Shown here in pieces: positions 44,398 through 54,690 of a stretch of DNA of 64,000 nucleotides. The notes beneath the pieces are model-generated. The model did not search any database and was not told where the DNA came from. It was given only the letters and a program-made list of their open reading frames with translations. The stretch is from DASWTL01 sp035575925 (GTDB taxonomy: Bacteria > Bacteroidota > Bacteroidia > Sphingobacteriales > Sphingobacteriaceae). The translations under genes were made by a program, and so were the position numbers. The stretch lies in NCBI GenBank assembly GCA_035575925.1, contig DATLXK010000014.1, positions 62,001 through 126,000 on the forward strand, written 5' to 3'. Within the stretch, counting starts at the first letter, position 1. Every line of letters starts with the position of its first letter.

Positions 44398-45908
44398 TGT
44401 TCTAGGATTCTTTTATCCTTCAACTTTTTAATTGCTTGCATCATTCCTTCCGCTTGCATGACGTTCAAGTGATGTTGTACCGACTCTGTAAAACCAGGCA
44501 ATACGGTTAAATTTTCTCCCCAAATAGTACCGTTACTTAAACTCTTTTCAACAACTTTATCAGGATGGTTTTTCCATAGCTCCGAAAAATAACCGGCATA
44601 CTCATCGTTGATAATGTATTCCGTTCCTTCACTAATTCCGTGGTATTGACCATCGTTTTCTGATGACCGCATAAAAAGCAGATAGGCCGCAAAACCAAAA
44701 GCTATATTTTCTGGAACGGATTGAACTTTTTCAAAATATTCCATTAACACAGGCACTACTCTCATTTTAAGTTTAAGTGTATAATTTAAACTTATACTTA
44801 GCCATTTATGTTGAATATGAGGATTACGGAACCTGTCAAGCACTTGTTGAGAAAATGCAAGAGCTTCTTCAATAGCTATGGGGTGCGGTATAGCTTTTGC
44901 AATCTCATGCATTAAGCTAGTATTAAAATCAGCTATGGATCCGTCTTCAACAGCTTCGCGAACAGTCGCAAAGCCGCTCAAAAAAGCAACGGCACAAGTT
45001 AATGAGTGTGTTCCATTAAGCAACCGCAGTTTTAATTCTTTATAAGTAGTAATATCAGGGGTAATGATAACCCCTGCATCTGCAATTGCAAACGAAAGTA
45101 TATTTTTTACATGCTCATTACCTTCAATTGCCCAAAGTTTATACACTTCTGAAACAATTCCTAAATTGTCCTGATAACCTAATTCTTTTTCTAAAACTAC
45201 AGTAAGAGCATGATCTGGTTTACCGGGGACTATGCGATCTACCAGCGTATTACAAAAATGGTTACAATTCAGCAGCCAGTTAATAAACTCCTTATCAAGA
45301 TGATTTTGTTCAGCCAGGGTTTTAACAATTTCTTTTAACTGAGTCCCATTATCTGATATGAGTTCGGTTGGAACGATCACTAGCCCTTTATTTCTATCAC
45401 CACCAAATTTTTTATACCGGTGATGCAAAACCGCAAGCACTTTTCCTGGAAAAGAAATTGGTGGAAAAACATGGATATCATCTTCATTTAATTGTATTCC
45501 AACTTCTGTAGTATTTGAAATAATAACCTGAAGATTCTCTGAAGCAGCGACCTCTAGTATTTCATTCCATTGAGTTTGTGCTATAAGTACCCGGCTTATA
45601 GAGGAACAAATTATATTCTCTTCAACCTTTTTTTTGTCTTGGATACCCCGAATGCAGATGGTGTATAGGGAATCCTGATCGTCAAAATCCTTACAGTCGC
45701 CTTTGCTGGTAGATTTCACTACCACAATCCTACCGTTAAAAATACCCTGACGATTAGCCTTATCGATAAAATAATCTGGCAACCCGCGTAATAACACACC
45801 TGTACCAAATTGCAAAACCTTTTCCGGCAGGTCGAATACAGAAATATCCGACACTAGGATTTTGCCGGAGGCCTTAATTTCAGGAATATTTTGTTTATTT
45901 AATAGCAT
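44394..45908 (-). CDS. uxaB: Tagaturonate reductase
   Basis: This 504-aa protein belongs to the mannitol dehydrogenase-like family. It has an N-terminal Rossmann part (VLQFGTGVLLRGLPDYFIDK, about 28-50) and a C-terminal helical domain with the conserved NGTHSLTCAVAFLSG and the central CNTLVDRIVPG. It reduces tagaturonate to altronate with NADH. It starts 17 bases after the GH105 gene and overlaps uxaA. I prefer tagaturonate over fructuronate reductase because the neighbour encodes altronate dehydratase. Confidence 0.9.
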   Translation of the reverse strand: MLLNKQNIPEIKASGKILVSDISVFDLPEKVLQFGTGVLLRGLPDYFIDKANRQGIFNGRIVVVKSTSKGDCKDFDDQDSLYTICIRGIQDKKKVEENIICSSISRVLIAQTQWNEILEVAASENLQVIISNTTEVGIQLNEDDIHVFPPISFPGKVLAVLHHRYKKFGGDRNKGLVIVPTELISDNGTQLKEIVKTLAEQNHLDKEFINWLLNCNHFCNTLVDRIVPGKPDHALTVVLEKELGYQDNLGIVSEVYKLWAIEGNEHVKNILSFAIADAGVIITPDITTYKELKLRLLNGTHSLTCAVAFLSGFATVREAVEDGSIADFNTSLMHEIAKAIPHPIAIEEALAFSQQVLDRFRNPHIQHKWLSISLNYTLKLKMRVVPVLMEYFEKVQSVPENIAFGFAAYLLFMRSSENDGQYHGISEGTEYIINDEYAGYFSELWKNHPDKVVEKSLSNGTIWGENLTVLPGFTESVQHHLNVMQAEGMMQAIKKLKDKRILEQ

Positions 45909-45925
45909 CAGTTTGGTTTATAGCA

Positions 45926-47839
45926 TTACTCTTTCGGAACTTGTTTTAACAGCCATTTTATTAAATCATTCCCGGCCTCAAAATTTTGATACTCCTTAGG
46001 TAGTTTACGCCCGTCGGTGTATTCATTATAAAGCCAGGGATCTCCCACTGCAAAAACGGTTCCTTTACCATATCTGCTCATAGCCATTACCACATCATTA
46101 TTATGTTTAAGCACAGCATGGGCAGGTTTCGCTATGTTAAGTGTACTTATTTCTTTGATATATAGTTGATACGGTTGAGAGAAAACCTCATTACCAGCAG
46201 ATATCATAATCTTTCCCATATTAAATTGGGTACCTGTAACCTTATTTTTACTTTCCTTTTTAAATTGTATCCCAAATTTACCGGCAAGCAGGTTGAAATA
46301 ATCAAGTTCGACATTACCTTCGTCATTTGCCATTAATAGCAGCACTCCTCCATTTTTCACCCATTTTGAAATGGCCTTGATATGATCTTCGCCAATATAA
46401 TTAGGTTTATTTGTTTCCTTTTCTGTATCCGGATCAACTACAATATAAATATCTGCTTGTTTTAAAGTTTTAGCAGACGGGGGTTGTTTTAGTTCAAGTG
46501 TTTGAGCACCCGTATAGCGTGCATGCTCTCCCAGTAAGGAGAAACCTCCATTTTGAAGTTCTTCCCACTTGTAATGAAATGGAATAGTTTGGCCGCTAAC
46601 ATCTTTTTTAAATTCATTGTTAAAGAAACCGTCCAGCATAATGGTTTTACCTTTTCCTATTAAAGGAAATTTCCGGAGCTCCATTTCATTACTTGCTAAT
46701 AAAAATGCCCCTACACTTTTTGGGTCATTGATAACCACTTTATCGCTTAAATAATATTCGTAACTGCCGTCCCGATAAGGTTTACCTCCCAAACCAGCCG
46801 CACCTTCTGTACTATGAAGGTTTACTTGGCCAGCGGCATCAGTTTTTATAAATTGTTTAACAATTCCATCATATCCCTTTTGGGCTACTGCCTCATACTT
46901 TTCAGAAAGATAACCCAGACGAACAGCTTTCGCTAAAGCATAAACAAACATGCCAGATGCCGAAGCTTCCAGATAGTTTCCTTTCTTCTTTGGAAGATCA
47001 AGTATTTGGTACCACACACCAGAATCCTGATCCTGAACGGAAGTTACAGCGGCAGCATACCGATGTAAAATATTTATCAGATTTTTTCTTTCAGGATGGT
47101 TCGCAGGGAAATTTTCAAGTACATCAACAAGAGCCATTCCATACCACCCCATAGCCGTTCCCCAAAAATGCGGAGATACTCCAGAGGTTTTATTTGCCCA
47201 TTGTTGTTCTTTAGATTCGTCCCACGCATGGTAAAGCAAGCCCGTTTTGGAATCACGGACGCGATTTTCTATATAAATAAACTGATTAGCTATATCATCA
47301 AAAGCATCTGCTTCATTAAATAAAGTTGCATAATCTGCATAAAAAGGAGATCCCATGTATAATCCATCCAGCCACAAATGATTTGGGTAAACTTCTTTAT
47401 GCCAAAAGCCACCTTCCTTTGTTCTTGGTTGAGATTTTAGCTGTTCGCGCAAAAGCGCTGCAGCCTTATAGTATTTCTCGTTTTGCGTTACTTTATAAAG
47501 AAGTAACAGGCTTGTACCGTTCTTAATATGATCTATATTATAATCAGACTGCTTATAAGTTTTAATATTACCACCTTTATCCACAAAAAAATCCATGCTC
47601 TTCTGGATATAATTGAAATAATCGCCATTTCCGGTTCGTTTCCAAATGTTCGCAAAGCCCTCAAGCACCACGCCTTGATTATAAGTCCACTTAACTGGCT
47701 TTCCACGCTCCATTTCAATAGAATCTTTCCAGATATTCATTACGGTGGCAGCCATTCTTTCAGACCAGGGTGCTTTATCAGATTGCCCGAAAGACTGAAT
47801 TGCTATAAAAAACAGCACTAAAAATAGAATAGATTTCAT
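45926..47839 (-). CDS. GH105 unsaturated rhamnogalacturonyl hydrolase with C-terminal DUF4350-like domain
   Basis: This 637-aa protein has a signal peptide (ILFLVLFFIAIQSFGQ). The GH105/GH88 (alpha/alpha)6 barrel spans about 20-385, with HLWLDGLYMGSPFYADYATL and SPHFWGTAMGWYGMALVDVL; the catalytic Asp lies in WLDGLYM. Then come about 250 further residues with a glutamine-amidotransferase-like fold of the DUF4350 type (ADIYIVVDPDTEKETNKP, ISKWVKNGGVLLLMANDEGN). The enzyme releases unsaturated galacturonate from pectin fragments, which feeds the uxaB-uxaA genes downstream. It is first in the operon. Confidence 0.9.
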   Translation of the reverse strand: MKSILFLVLFFIAIQSFGQSDKAPWSERMAATVMNIWKDSIEMERGKPVKWTYNQGVVLEGFANIWKRTGNGDYFNYIQKSMDFFVDKGGNIKTYKQSDYNIDHIKNGTSLLLLYKVTQNEKYYKAAALLREQLKSQPRTKEGGFWHKEVYPNHLWLDGLYMGSPFYADYATLFNEADAFDDIANQFIYIENRVRDSKTGLLYHAWDESKEQQWANKTSGVSPHFWGTAMGWYGMALVDVLENFPANHPERKNLINILHRYAAAVTSVQDQDSGVWYQILDLPKKKGNYLEASASGMFVYALAKAVRLGYLSEKYEAVAQKGYDGIVKQFIKTDAAGQVNLHSTEGAAGLGGKPYRDGSYEYYLSDKVVINDPKSVGAFLLASNEMELRKFPLIGKGKTIMLDGFFNNEFKKDVSGQTIPFHYKWEELQNGGFSLLGEHARYTGAQTLELKQPPSAKTLKQADIYIVVDPDTEKETNKPNYIGEDHIKAISKWVKNGGVLLLMANDEGNVELDYFNLLAGKFGIQFKKESKNKVTGTQFNMGKIMISAGNEVFSQPYQLYIKEISTLNIAKPAHAVLKHNNDVVMAMSRYGKGTVFAVGDPWLYNEYTDGRKLPKEYQNFEAGNDLIKWLLKQVPKE

Positions 47840-47967
47840 GATGTATGATTATCAGACGACTTAATTAAACCATTAATATAGAAGGAGATAATAACAGTAT
47901 TCGGGTTTCCCAATTAACAAGTTTACCAAGTTTTAAATATCTAAAAAACTATTTTAGTGTATATTTT

Positions 47968-47986
47968 TGCGCAATCGTTATCGGAA
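47968..47986. promoter_or_regulatory. Possible LacI-type operator upstream of the pectin operon
   Basis: TGCGCAATCGTTATCGGAA has a central CG with AAT/ATT-like flanks, resembling LacI-family operators. It lies about 130 bases before the GH105 start and 130 bases before cmk, in the shared divergent gap. No regulator gene is nearby. This is resemblance only. Confidence 0.25.
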
Positions 47987-48116
47987 ATATATTTTTCTAT
48001 AACGTATAATCTTAGCCGTTAATCTAATTGCTTTATCATTAATTAAGATAGCATAATTTGATTCAAATTACACGGTCAATTTCAGGATAGTTTTTTTAAA
48101 ATGTAACTTTGGTTCG

Positions 48117-48803
48117 ATGAGCAATATTGTTGTAGCTATAGATGGATATTCATCATGCGGAAAAAGTACGCTTGCAAAGGCCTTAGCTAAAAAACTACAC
48201 TTCATATATATTGATAGTGGCGCAATGTACCGTGCCGTAACTCTTTATTTTATCAGAAATAATATAGACATTACTAATACTCTTCAAGTTGAAACTGCAC
48301 TTATTGACGCGCATCTCAATTTCCATGCAAGGGATTATCAAACTCACATAACGCTTAATAATGAAGAAGTATCTGAAGAGATCAGGCAGATGCCTGTAAG
48401 CGAACAGGTTAGTTCTGTAAGTGCTATTAAGGCTGTAAGACGTGAGATGGTAAAACAACAACAGCGAATGGGGCAGTCTAAAAACACCATTATGGATGGC
48501 CGTGATATTGGAACAACGGTTTTTCCTTATGCTCACGTAAAGATCTTTATGACGGCTGATCCGCGTATACGCGCTGAAAGACGCTATAAAGAACTGATTT
48601 CCAAAGGAGAACGTGTAAGCTTAGAAGAAATTTTTGAAAACATCGCACACCGCGACTATCAGGATACTACCCGCAAAGAGAGTCCTCTTATCCGGGCTAA
48701 AGATGCTATTGTTCTTGACAATACCGATATGACCGAAGAAGAACAACTGGGTTTCGCGCTGGAACGGGTGATCGCTTTCCTTCCTAAATCATATGTTTTT
48801 TAA
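48117..48803 (+). CDS. cmk: Cytidylate kinase
   Basis: This 228-aa protein has the P-loop GYSSCGKST (10-18), IDSGAMYRAVTLYFI for nucleotide binding, MDGRDIGTTVFP and ADPRIRAERRYKEL for the LID. It phosphorylates CMP and dCMP with ATP in the cytosol. The length is normal, and it is probably monocistronic. Confidence 0.95.
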   Translation: MSNIVVAIDGYSSCGKSTLAKALAKKLHFIYIDSGAMYRAVTLYFIRNNIDITNTLQVETALIDAHLNFHARDYQTHITLNNEEVSEEIRQMPVSEQVSSVSAIKAVRREMVKQQQRMGQSKNTIMDGRDIGTTVFPYAHVKIFMTADPRIRAERRYKELISKGERVSLEEIFENIAHRDYQDTTRKESPLIRAKDAIVLDNTDMTEEEQLGFALERVIAFLPKSYVF

Positions 48804-48897
48804 AATAATTAGTGAGTTAACCATCAAACTTTATGTTGTCAAAAGGGTTATCACAGATTAATGTAAAAACTGCTAAAATGGTGCTCTGGCACAAGGT

Positions 48898-50178
48898 ATG
48901 AAGATAACTATTCTTACGTTAGGCACCCGGGGCGATGTACAACCCTATGCAGTACTTGGTAAAGAATTAGCTCAGCGTGGCCATCATGTAACTTTATCAA
49001 CTGCGAAGAATTTTAAGCAACTGGTTGAGTCGTATGATTTAAATTTTCACCCTATAGAAGCTGATTATGAAGAGATTTTAAACTCCGAGGAGGGAAAAAA
49101 AATGCTTAAGGGCAATCCTTTTGCCATTCAGCGAAATTTCACAAAACTAATATCCCCTATCATTGAACAATCACTCAATGAATTTTACAATCTGGCACAG
49201 CAGAGCGATTTAACAATTTACCGCCCTAAAACTTTAGCCAATGTTTTTACTAACCAGCTAAGTAAACTGGCTATTAAAGCTGCAGTAGTTCCGGCCATGA
49301 TGGAAACAAATGCTTTTCCCAATCCTTCTGTGAGCGGTTTCAGGATCCCTGAGTTTTTATATAAACTCAGCTATAAAATTAACGATCTGAAGTTTAAAAT
49401 ATTAAGTAAGCCTATTAAGCAATTTCATATCCAGAACGGGCTTAACGAAGAATTCCCGGTTACGTCTAACGAGGTGTGTTTATACGGAATAAGCCAGCAT
49501 TTTTTAGAAAGGCCTGATGATTGGCCTATTAATCATTACTTAACGGGATTTTGGTTCTCTAATCATAATCATTCTATTCCTGAAACTATTGAGCGGTTTA
49601 TTAAGGATGGTACAGAACCAATCCTGGTTACATTTGGAAGTATGCCTCTTCCTAAGAATTTAAGCAACCTGATAGTTAAAGCAGCGCAACAGTTAAATCA
49701 GCGGTTTTTGATTGTGAAGGGTTGGGGAGATTTAGATATCGTAGAATTAAACAACTCCGAAAATATAAAAATAATTGAACCATTGCCATTTGAAGCTTTA
49801 TTTGGTAAGGTTAAAGCCATAATACACCATGGAGGAATTGGCACGGTAGCAGAGTGCATACGCGCGGGAAAACCCATGTTAATTTGTCCTGCTGTATATC
49901 CTTTAGGCGACCAGTATTTTTGGGGGGACCTGGCATACAAAAAAGGTGTTGGAGTTAAACCTATTCCGCTTTCACAGCTAAGACCTGAAACCTTTATGAC
50001 ACGAATTAAAGAACTCGCCAGTAATGAACAACTTTACAAAAACAGTCAGGATTTAGCAATTAAGGTACGCGCAGAAAATGGCGTACAAAAGGCAGCAGAC
50101 CTGATAGAAAATATTACTGGTAAAAATAAAACGATAGTACATTTCAATCAGGAGAATATCACCCAGATTGCATCTTAA
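48898..50178 (+). CDS. UGT/MGT-like glycosyltransferase (GT1/GT28 fold)
   Basis: This 426-aa GT-B enzyme starts MKITILTLGTRGDVQPYAVL, with an N-terminal GT28-type Rossmann domain. The C-terminal donor-binding region carries HHGGIGTVAECIRAGKPMLI and PLGDQYFWG, as in sterol glucosyltransferases and macrolide transferases. The acceptor cannot be predicted. Its 3' end overlaps the converging kinase gene by 4 bases. Confidence 0.88.
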   Translation: MKITILTLGTRGDVQPYAVLGKELAQRGHHVTLSTAKNFKQLVESYDLNFHPIEADYEEILNSEEGKKMLKGNPFAIQRNFTKLISPIIEQSLNEFYNLAQQSDLTIYRPKTLANVFTNQLSKLAIKAAVVPAMMETNAFPNPSVSGFRIPEFLYKLSYKINDLKFKILSKPIKQFHIQNGLNEEFPVTSNEVCLYGISQHFLERPDDWPINHYLTGFWFSNHNHSIPETIERFIKDGTEPILVTFGSMPLPKNLSNLIVKAAQQLNQRFLIVKGWGDLDIVELNNSENIKIIEPLPFEALFGKVKAIIHHGGIGTVAECIRAGKPMLICPAVYPLGDQYFWGDLAYKKGVGVKPIPLSQLRPETFMTRIKELASNEQLYKNSQDLAIKVRAENGVQKAADLIENITGKNKTIVHFNQENITQIAS

Positions 50179-51665
50179 TCAGCTTTAATCAACGGTAAAC
50201 TGAAACTAAAAACTGATCCTTTATTTATTTCGCTTTCTGCCCATATCTTCCCTCCATGCAGTTTAACTATTTCTGAGGCAACATAGAGGCCTATACCCAA
50301 ACCACTAAAACCTGTTGGCATTTCTTTAACCCGATAAAACCGGTCAAATATTTTTTGCAGCTTATCCTCAGCTATTCCAATTCCGTGATCCTGCACGGAT
50401 ACTATTACATTTTCGCTGGTAGAGATACACCTGATATCAATATGATCAAGTCCTGGTGAATATTTTGATGCATTACTAATCAGATTTGTTATAACCTGTT
50501 CTAATCGTACCTTATCTATATTTACATAACATGAAGCGCACTCTTCAAATTGGATAGTTTGCGGGGTGATATCCTTTAAAGATTTTATTATATCATGCAC
50601 ATATTCGTTAAAAAGAACTTTGCTTAAAGAAAGCCTCAGTCTACCGACTTCAATTTTGGATAAATCAAGTAATTCATTAATAAGGTACGTTAATTTATCA
50701 ATATGGCTATTTGCTTTATGCAGGTATTCAACCAAAACGGGTTGGTTGTTTCTCCCTGCTACCATTAAACTCATTTGTGTATAAGTCTTAACCGTAGTAA
50801 GCGGCGTTTTCAACTCATGGCTGGCAATACTTAAAAACTCACCCTTTTTTTCATCCAGTAGTTTGGTTTGGAGCAGTTCAAATTCCTTATTAACCAGTTC
50901 TTCTTCTAACTTTTTATTCTCTGTAATATCAGATATAAAAGCTATAAATAGCCAATCATTATCAATCTGGACGCTGGAAATACTTAAATTCACAAAAAAC
51001 TCTTCATTATTACTGCGTAAGGCCGTTATTTGTATTGTTTTATTGAGTACCGGCCCCTCACCGGTTTCTAAGAATTTTTTCATCCCACGCAAATGTGATT
51101 CTCTGTATCTCTCAGGAATAATAGTTTCCGCAAGCGTTTTTCCAATAACCTGATCAGTTGTAAAGCCAAATATTTTTTGTGCCTTAGGATTCCAGTCTAA
51201 AATAATATCCTGATGATTAATGATTACCACAGCATCCGGAGCATTGTTGAAAAAAGTCTGTGCCCTTCCTTCGCTTTCACTTAGCCGTTTTTCGGTTTTT
51301 TTCTGATATGTAGTGTTTTTAAAAACACCGCGTGTTAAAACAGGTACACCATTTTTAAATGCACAAGCTACCTGTCCTTCCAGATTGACGGATTTACCTG
51401 ATTTAGTTATGAAAACCGTCTTAATATCCTGAAGGGTGCTTTCAGTAATTGAAGATTGCCGTATGGTTCTATAATCTTCAACACACTCCGGGTCAATGAA
51501 ATCAAAAATTGACTTTCCAATAACTTCATTTTCGGAATATTCAAGGGTTTTTAACCAGGCAGAGTTTGTGATCTCGATTGTACCATCTAACTGCACAAAA
51601 TGAATCAGATCATTGGTATTTTCAAAAAGATCCTTAAAATGATAATCCAGCTCAGATAATTCCAT
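50175..51665 (-). CDS. PAS domain sensor histidine kinase
   Basis: This 496-aa protein has two PAS domains (about 9-120 and 140-260). A DHp follows with the phospho-acceptor His in SIASHELKTPLTTVKTY (about 280). The HATPase has N box NLISNASKYSP, G1 DHGIGIAEDK and G2 GLGIGLYVASE. There is no signal peptide or membrane helix, so it is probably a cytosolic sensor. The first 250 residues are closely related to the PAS protein at 31001-31972 (for example YHFKDLFENTNDLIHF versus NHFKDLFDHTNDLIHF), showing duplication. No response regulator gene is adjacent. Confidence 0.93.
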   Translation of the reverse strand: MELSELDYHFKDLFENTNDLIHFVQLDGTIEITNSAWLKTLEYSENEVIGKSIFDFIDPECVEDYRTIRQSSITESTLQDIKTVFITKSGKSVNLEGQVACAFKNGVPVLTRGVFKNTTYQKKTEKRLSESEGRAQTFFNNAPDAVVIINHQDIILDWNPKAQKIFGFTTDQVIGKTLAETIIPERYRESHLRGMKKFLETGEGPVLNKTIQITALRSNNEEFFVNLSISSVQIDNDWLFIAFISDITENKKLEEELVNKEFELLQTKLLDEKKGEFLSIASHELKTPLTTVKTYTQMSLMVAGRNNQPVLVEYLHKANSHIDKLTYLINELLDLSKIEVGRLRLSLSKVLFNEYVHDIIKSLKDITPQTIQFEECASCYVNIDKVRLEQVITNLISNASKYSPGLDHIDIRCISTSENVIVSVQDHGIGIAEDKLQKIFDRFYRVKEMPTGFSGLGIGLYVASEIVKLHGGKIWAESEINKGSVFSFSLPLIKAD

Positions 51666-51866
51666 AATTATAGTTTCTATCCGTACTATCTATACTTACG
51701 ATATCCTCAACATGGATGGTTTTTATTATATCTATTTGATCCGTCATGCCTAATATTACCTGAAAAGATAACATCTTATTGCTAGTATGGTTCAGAATAA
51801 ATCATAAACAGTTTTGTAGAAGATTGAAAATCACCATTAAATAAAAAATTTATTGAAATTATTCTT

Positions 51867-51895
51867 TTTGTGTAAAACAGATTTCCTTACCTTTG
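51867..51895 (+). promoter_or_regulatory. rpsA promoter
   Basis: TTTG (51867-51870), 17 bases, TACCTTTG (51888-51895): an exact -7 match, with a leader of about 35 nt before the rpsA ATG. Confidence 0.6.
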
Positions 51896-51935
51896 CAGTC
51901 CTGATTAAAATTAGGAAAAGGAGAAAATTTAATTA

Positions 51936-53897
51936 ATGGCCAAAAAACTAGAAGCAGAAAAAGAGTTACAAGCTAAAGAAGCTGAGCTCCATGGTGCAGA
52001 AACCACATCGGTTAAAGAAAAAGAAAACATCGAATCTGAAGCAGATTCAATGTCGATCGAAGAGATCAAATCAAAAACTTTAGTTACCCCTTCCGGCGAT
52101 TTCGACTGGGATGCGGATGACAAGAGTTTCGGAAATTACAGCAAAGAAGAGCGTGAAAAGCTTGAAGATATGTATGCCGGAACTTTCAATTCAATTAATA
52201 AAGGTGAGATAATCAGCGGTATTGTTGTTTCAATTAACACAAAAGATGTAGTACTGAACATCGGTTTCAAATCTGATGGGTTAGTATCTGTTTCCGAATT
52301 TCGTGACACACCTGATCTTAAAGTCGGCGATAGTGTAGACGTATTTGTAGAGTCACAGGAAGATGCCAGCGGACAGTTGGTATTATCTCGTAAACGTGCA
52401 AAAACTCAGAAATCATGGGAAACGATTAACGAGGCTTTAGAAAACGACACAATCATTAACGGTTATGTAAAAAGCCGAACTAAAGGCGGTCTGATTGTTG
52501 ACATTATGGGCGTTGAAGCCTTCTTGCCAGGATCACAAATTGATATTAAGCCTATTCGTGATTACGATATTTATGTTGGAAAAACCATGGAATTTAAGGT
52601 TGTTAAGATCAACCATGAGTTTAAAAACGTAGTTGTTTCTCATAAAGTTCTTATTGAGGACGATCTGGAAAGCCAAAAAGTAGAAATTGTTTCTAAACTT
52701 GAAAAAGGCCAAGTTCTGGAAGGAACTGTTAAGAACATCACTGATTTTGGTGTGTTTATTGACCTTGGCGGCGTTGATGGCTTGTTACATATTACAGATA
52801 TTTCATGGGGACGTATTGAGCATCCGAAAGAAATATTAGCGTTAGATCAGAAAATCAATGTTGTAGTTCTTGATTTTGATGATGAGAAAAAACGTATAGC
52901 ACTTGGTTTAAAACAATTAACACCTCATCCTTGGGAATCTTTGGAGACTAACCTTGAGATTGGCTCTAAGGTTAAAGGGAAAATTGTAACTGTTGCTGAT
53001 TATGGTGCATTCCTTGAAATTACACCAGGAGTAGAAGGATTGATCCATGTTTCTGAAATGTCCTGGTCTCAAAACTTGCGTAATCCACAGGAATTCCTAA
53101 AAGTAGGTGATGAAGTTGAAGCTCAGGTTTTAACATTAGACCGCGAAGAACGTAAAATGAGCCTGGGTGTTAAGCAACTAACTCCAGATCCTTGGCAAAA
53201 TATTGCTGAAAGGTATCCTGTTGGCAGCAAACACAAAGCAGTTGTTAAAAACATGACCAACTTTGGTGTATTTGTAGAAATACAAGACGGTATTGATGGT
53301 TTAATTCATATTTCAGATCTTTCATGGTCTAAAAAAGTTAACCATCCGAATGAATTTACAAAGGTTGGTGAACAATTAGATGTTGTGGTTTTGGAACTTG
53401 ATGAGGAAAACCGCAAGCTTAGCTTAGGTCACAAGCAGTTAGAAGAAAACCCTTGGGAAACTTTCGAAACCATCTTTACATTGGATTCTATTCATGAAGG
53501 AACCGTTCTTAAAGTAACTGAGAAAGGCGCTATCATCGCTTTACCTTATGGTGTAGAGGGCTTTGCTCCTACTAAACATGCTGTTAAAGAAGATGGTAAC
53601 TCTTTCAAATCTGAAGAAACCGCTGAATTTAAAATCATTGAGTTCAATAAAGATTCTAAGCGAATTGTAGTATCTCATGCCCGTATCTGGGAAGAAGTTA
53701 AAGCTGAAGCAAGAGCTGAAGAAAGATCTCAGAAACAGAAAGATGTTAAAGCTACAACTAACGCTGTGAAGAAAGTTAAAGATTCCGTTGAGAAATCTAC
53801 ACTGGGCGATTTAGGAGTATTGGCGCAACTAAAAGAGCAAATGGAAGGTGCAGAGAATAAAGCCAAGAAAACTAAAAAATCAGAAGAAGAAGCTTAA
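51936..53897 (+). CDS. rpsA: 30S ribosomal protein S1
   Basis: This 653-aa protein has an acidic N-terminus and then six S1/OB repeats (about 85-570; for example GTVKNITDFGVFIDLGGVDG, DGLIHISDLSW). A charged, probably disordered tail (about 580-653, AEERSQKQKDVKATTNAVKK) completes it. It binds mRNA and helps load it on the 30S subunit, which matters where Shine-Dalgarno sequences are absent, as here. It is longer than the E. coli protein (557 aa) because of both tails. Confidence 0.95.
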   Translation: MAKKLEAEKELQAKEAELHGAETTSVKEKENIESEADSMSIEEIKSKTLVTPSGDFDWDADDKSFGNYSKEEREKLEDMYAGTFNSINKGEIISGIVVSINTKDVVLNIGFKSDGLVSVSEFRDTPDLKVGDSVDVFVESQEDASGQLVLSRKRAKTQKSWETINEALENDTIINGYVKSRTKGGLIVDIMGVEAFLPGSQIDIKPIRDYDIYVGKTMEFKVVKINHEFKNVVVSHKVLIEDDLESQKVEIVSKLEKGQVLEGTVKNITDFGVFIDLGGVDGLLHITDISWGRIEHPKEILALDQKINVVVLDFDDEKKRIALGLKQLTPHPWESLETNLEIGSKVKGKIVTVADYGAFLEITPGVEGLIHVSEMSWSQNLRNPQEFLKVGDEVEAQVLTLDREERKMSLGVKQLTPDPWQNIAERYPVGSKHKAVVKNMTNFGVFVEIQDGIDGLIHISDLSWSKKVNHPNEFTKVGEQLDVVVLELDEENRKLSLGHKQLEENPWETFETIFTLDSIHEGTVLKVTEKGAIIALPYGVEGFAPTKHAVKEDGNSFKSEETAEFKIIEFNKDSKRIVVSHARIWEEVKAEARAEERSQKQKDVKATTNAVKKVKDSVEKSTLGDLGVLAQLKEQMEGAENKAKKTKKSEEEA

Positions 53898-53914
53898 GTT
53901 TTCTAAATAATTTC

Positions 53915-53948
53915 AAGCCTTCCCTAAAACTGGGGAAGGCTTTTTTGT
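53915..53948 (+). terminator. Intrinsic terminator after rpsA
   Basis: AAGCCTTCCC pairs with GGGGAAGGCTT around TAAAACT, followed by TTTTTTGTTTT. Confidence 0.9.
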
Positions 53949-54146
53949 TTTAATTAAGAATGTGAGTGATGGATTTATCAAACATTTTCCTCCGTCTACA
54001 TATCCCATTGCACCACAAAAAAATTATTGGGGTTTAACCCATATTTAAGTCCGTTATATGTACTTATGTAATAACTTCAAATTACTTAGGCCTTAATATT
54101 ATAACAATTATTATTCTTTTTTCTATTTTTGCTCAAACCTACATTG

Positions 54147-54689
54147 ATGCAAAACCTTACCCTGCTCGACGGTAAAAAATTCCAGATCACCATTCAGCGT
54201 CTTTGTCATCAGTTAATTGAAAATCATAATAACTTTTCTAATTCAGTAATTCTTGGCATTCAGCCACGGGGAATTTACCTCGCCAACCGAATTACGGAGC
54301 ACCTGAATAAATTATTACCCAAAACCCATATTTTAACCGGCAACCTGGACATTACTTTTTTTAGGGATGATTTCAGAAGAAAAGACGGGCCGCTTATTCC
54401 AAGCAGCACAGAAATTGATTTTATTATTGAAGATAAAAAGGTGATACTGGTTGATGATGTTTTGTGGACCGGCCGTACTATCCGTGCAGCATTGGATGCT
54501 ACATTGGCTTTCGGACGACCTCAGAAGGTAGAATTACTGGTATTAGTAGATCGCCGCTTTTCCCGGCATCTTCCAATAGAGCCTGACTATATTGGAATAC
54601 AGGTAGATACCATAAACTCGCAGAAAGTTATAGTTAGCTGGAAAGAAACGGACCAGGAAGATAAGGTTACATTACTATCAGAAATATAG
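54147..54689 (+). CDS. pyrR: Bifunctional pyrR: uracil phosphoribosyltransferase / pyr regulator
   Basis: From the ATG at 54147 this is a 180-aa type I phosphoribosyltransferase with the PRPP motif VILVDDVLWTGRTIRAAL and a flexible loop region (TFFRDDFRRKDGPLIPS). A TTG start at 54129 is rejected because it lies within a likely -7 box (TATTTTTG, 54124-54131). PyrR attenuates pyrimidine genes in Firmicutes; in Bacteroidota its regulatory role is less certain. Only 1 base separates its stop from pyrB, so they form an operon. I see no clear PyrR attenuator hairpin upstream. Confidence 0.9.
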   Translation: MQNLTLLDGKKFQITIQRLCHQLIENHNNFSNSVILGIQPRGIYLANRITEHLNKLLPKTHILTGNLDITFFRDDFRRKDGPLIPSSTEIDFIIEDKKVILVDDVLWTGRTIRAALDATLAFGRPQKVELLVLVDRRFSRHLPIEPDYIGIQVDTINSQKVIVSWKETDQEDKVTLLSEI

Positions 54690-54690
54690 C

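Noticed and set aside
54129..54146. TTG start for pyrR, 18 bases upstream
   Set aside because: It lies within a probable -7 box; the ATG at 54147 gives the typical PyrR N-terminus.
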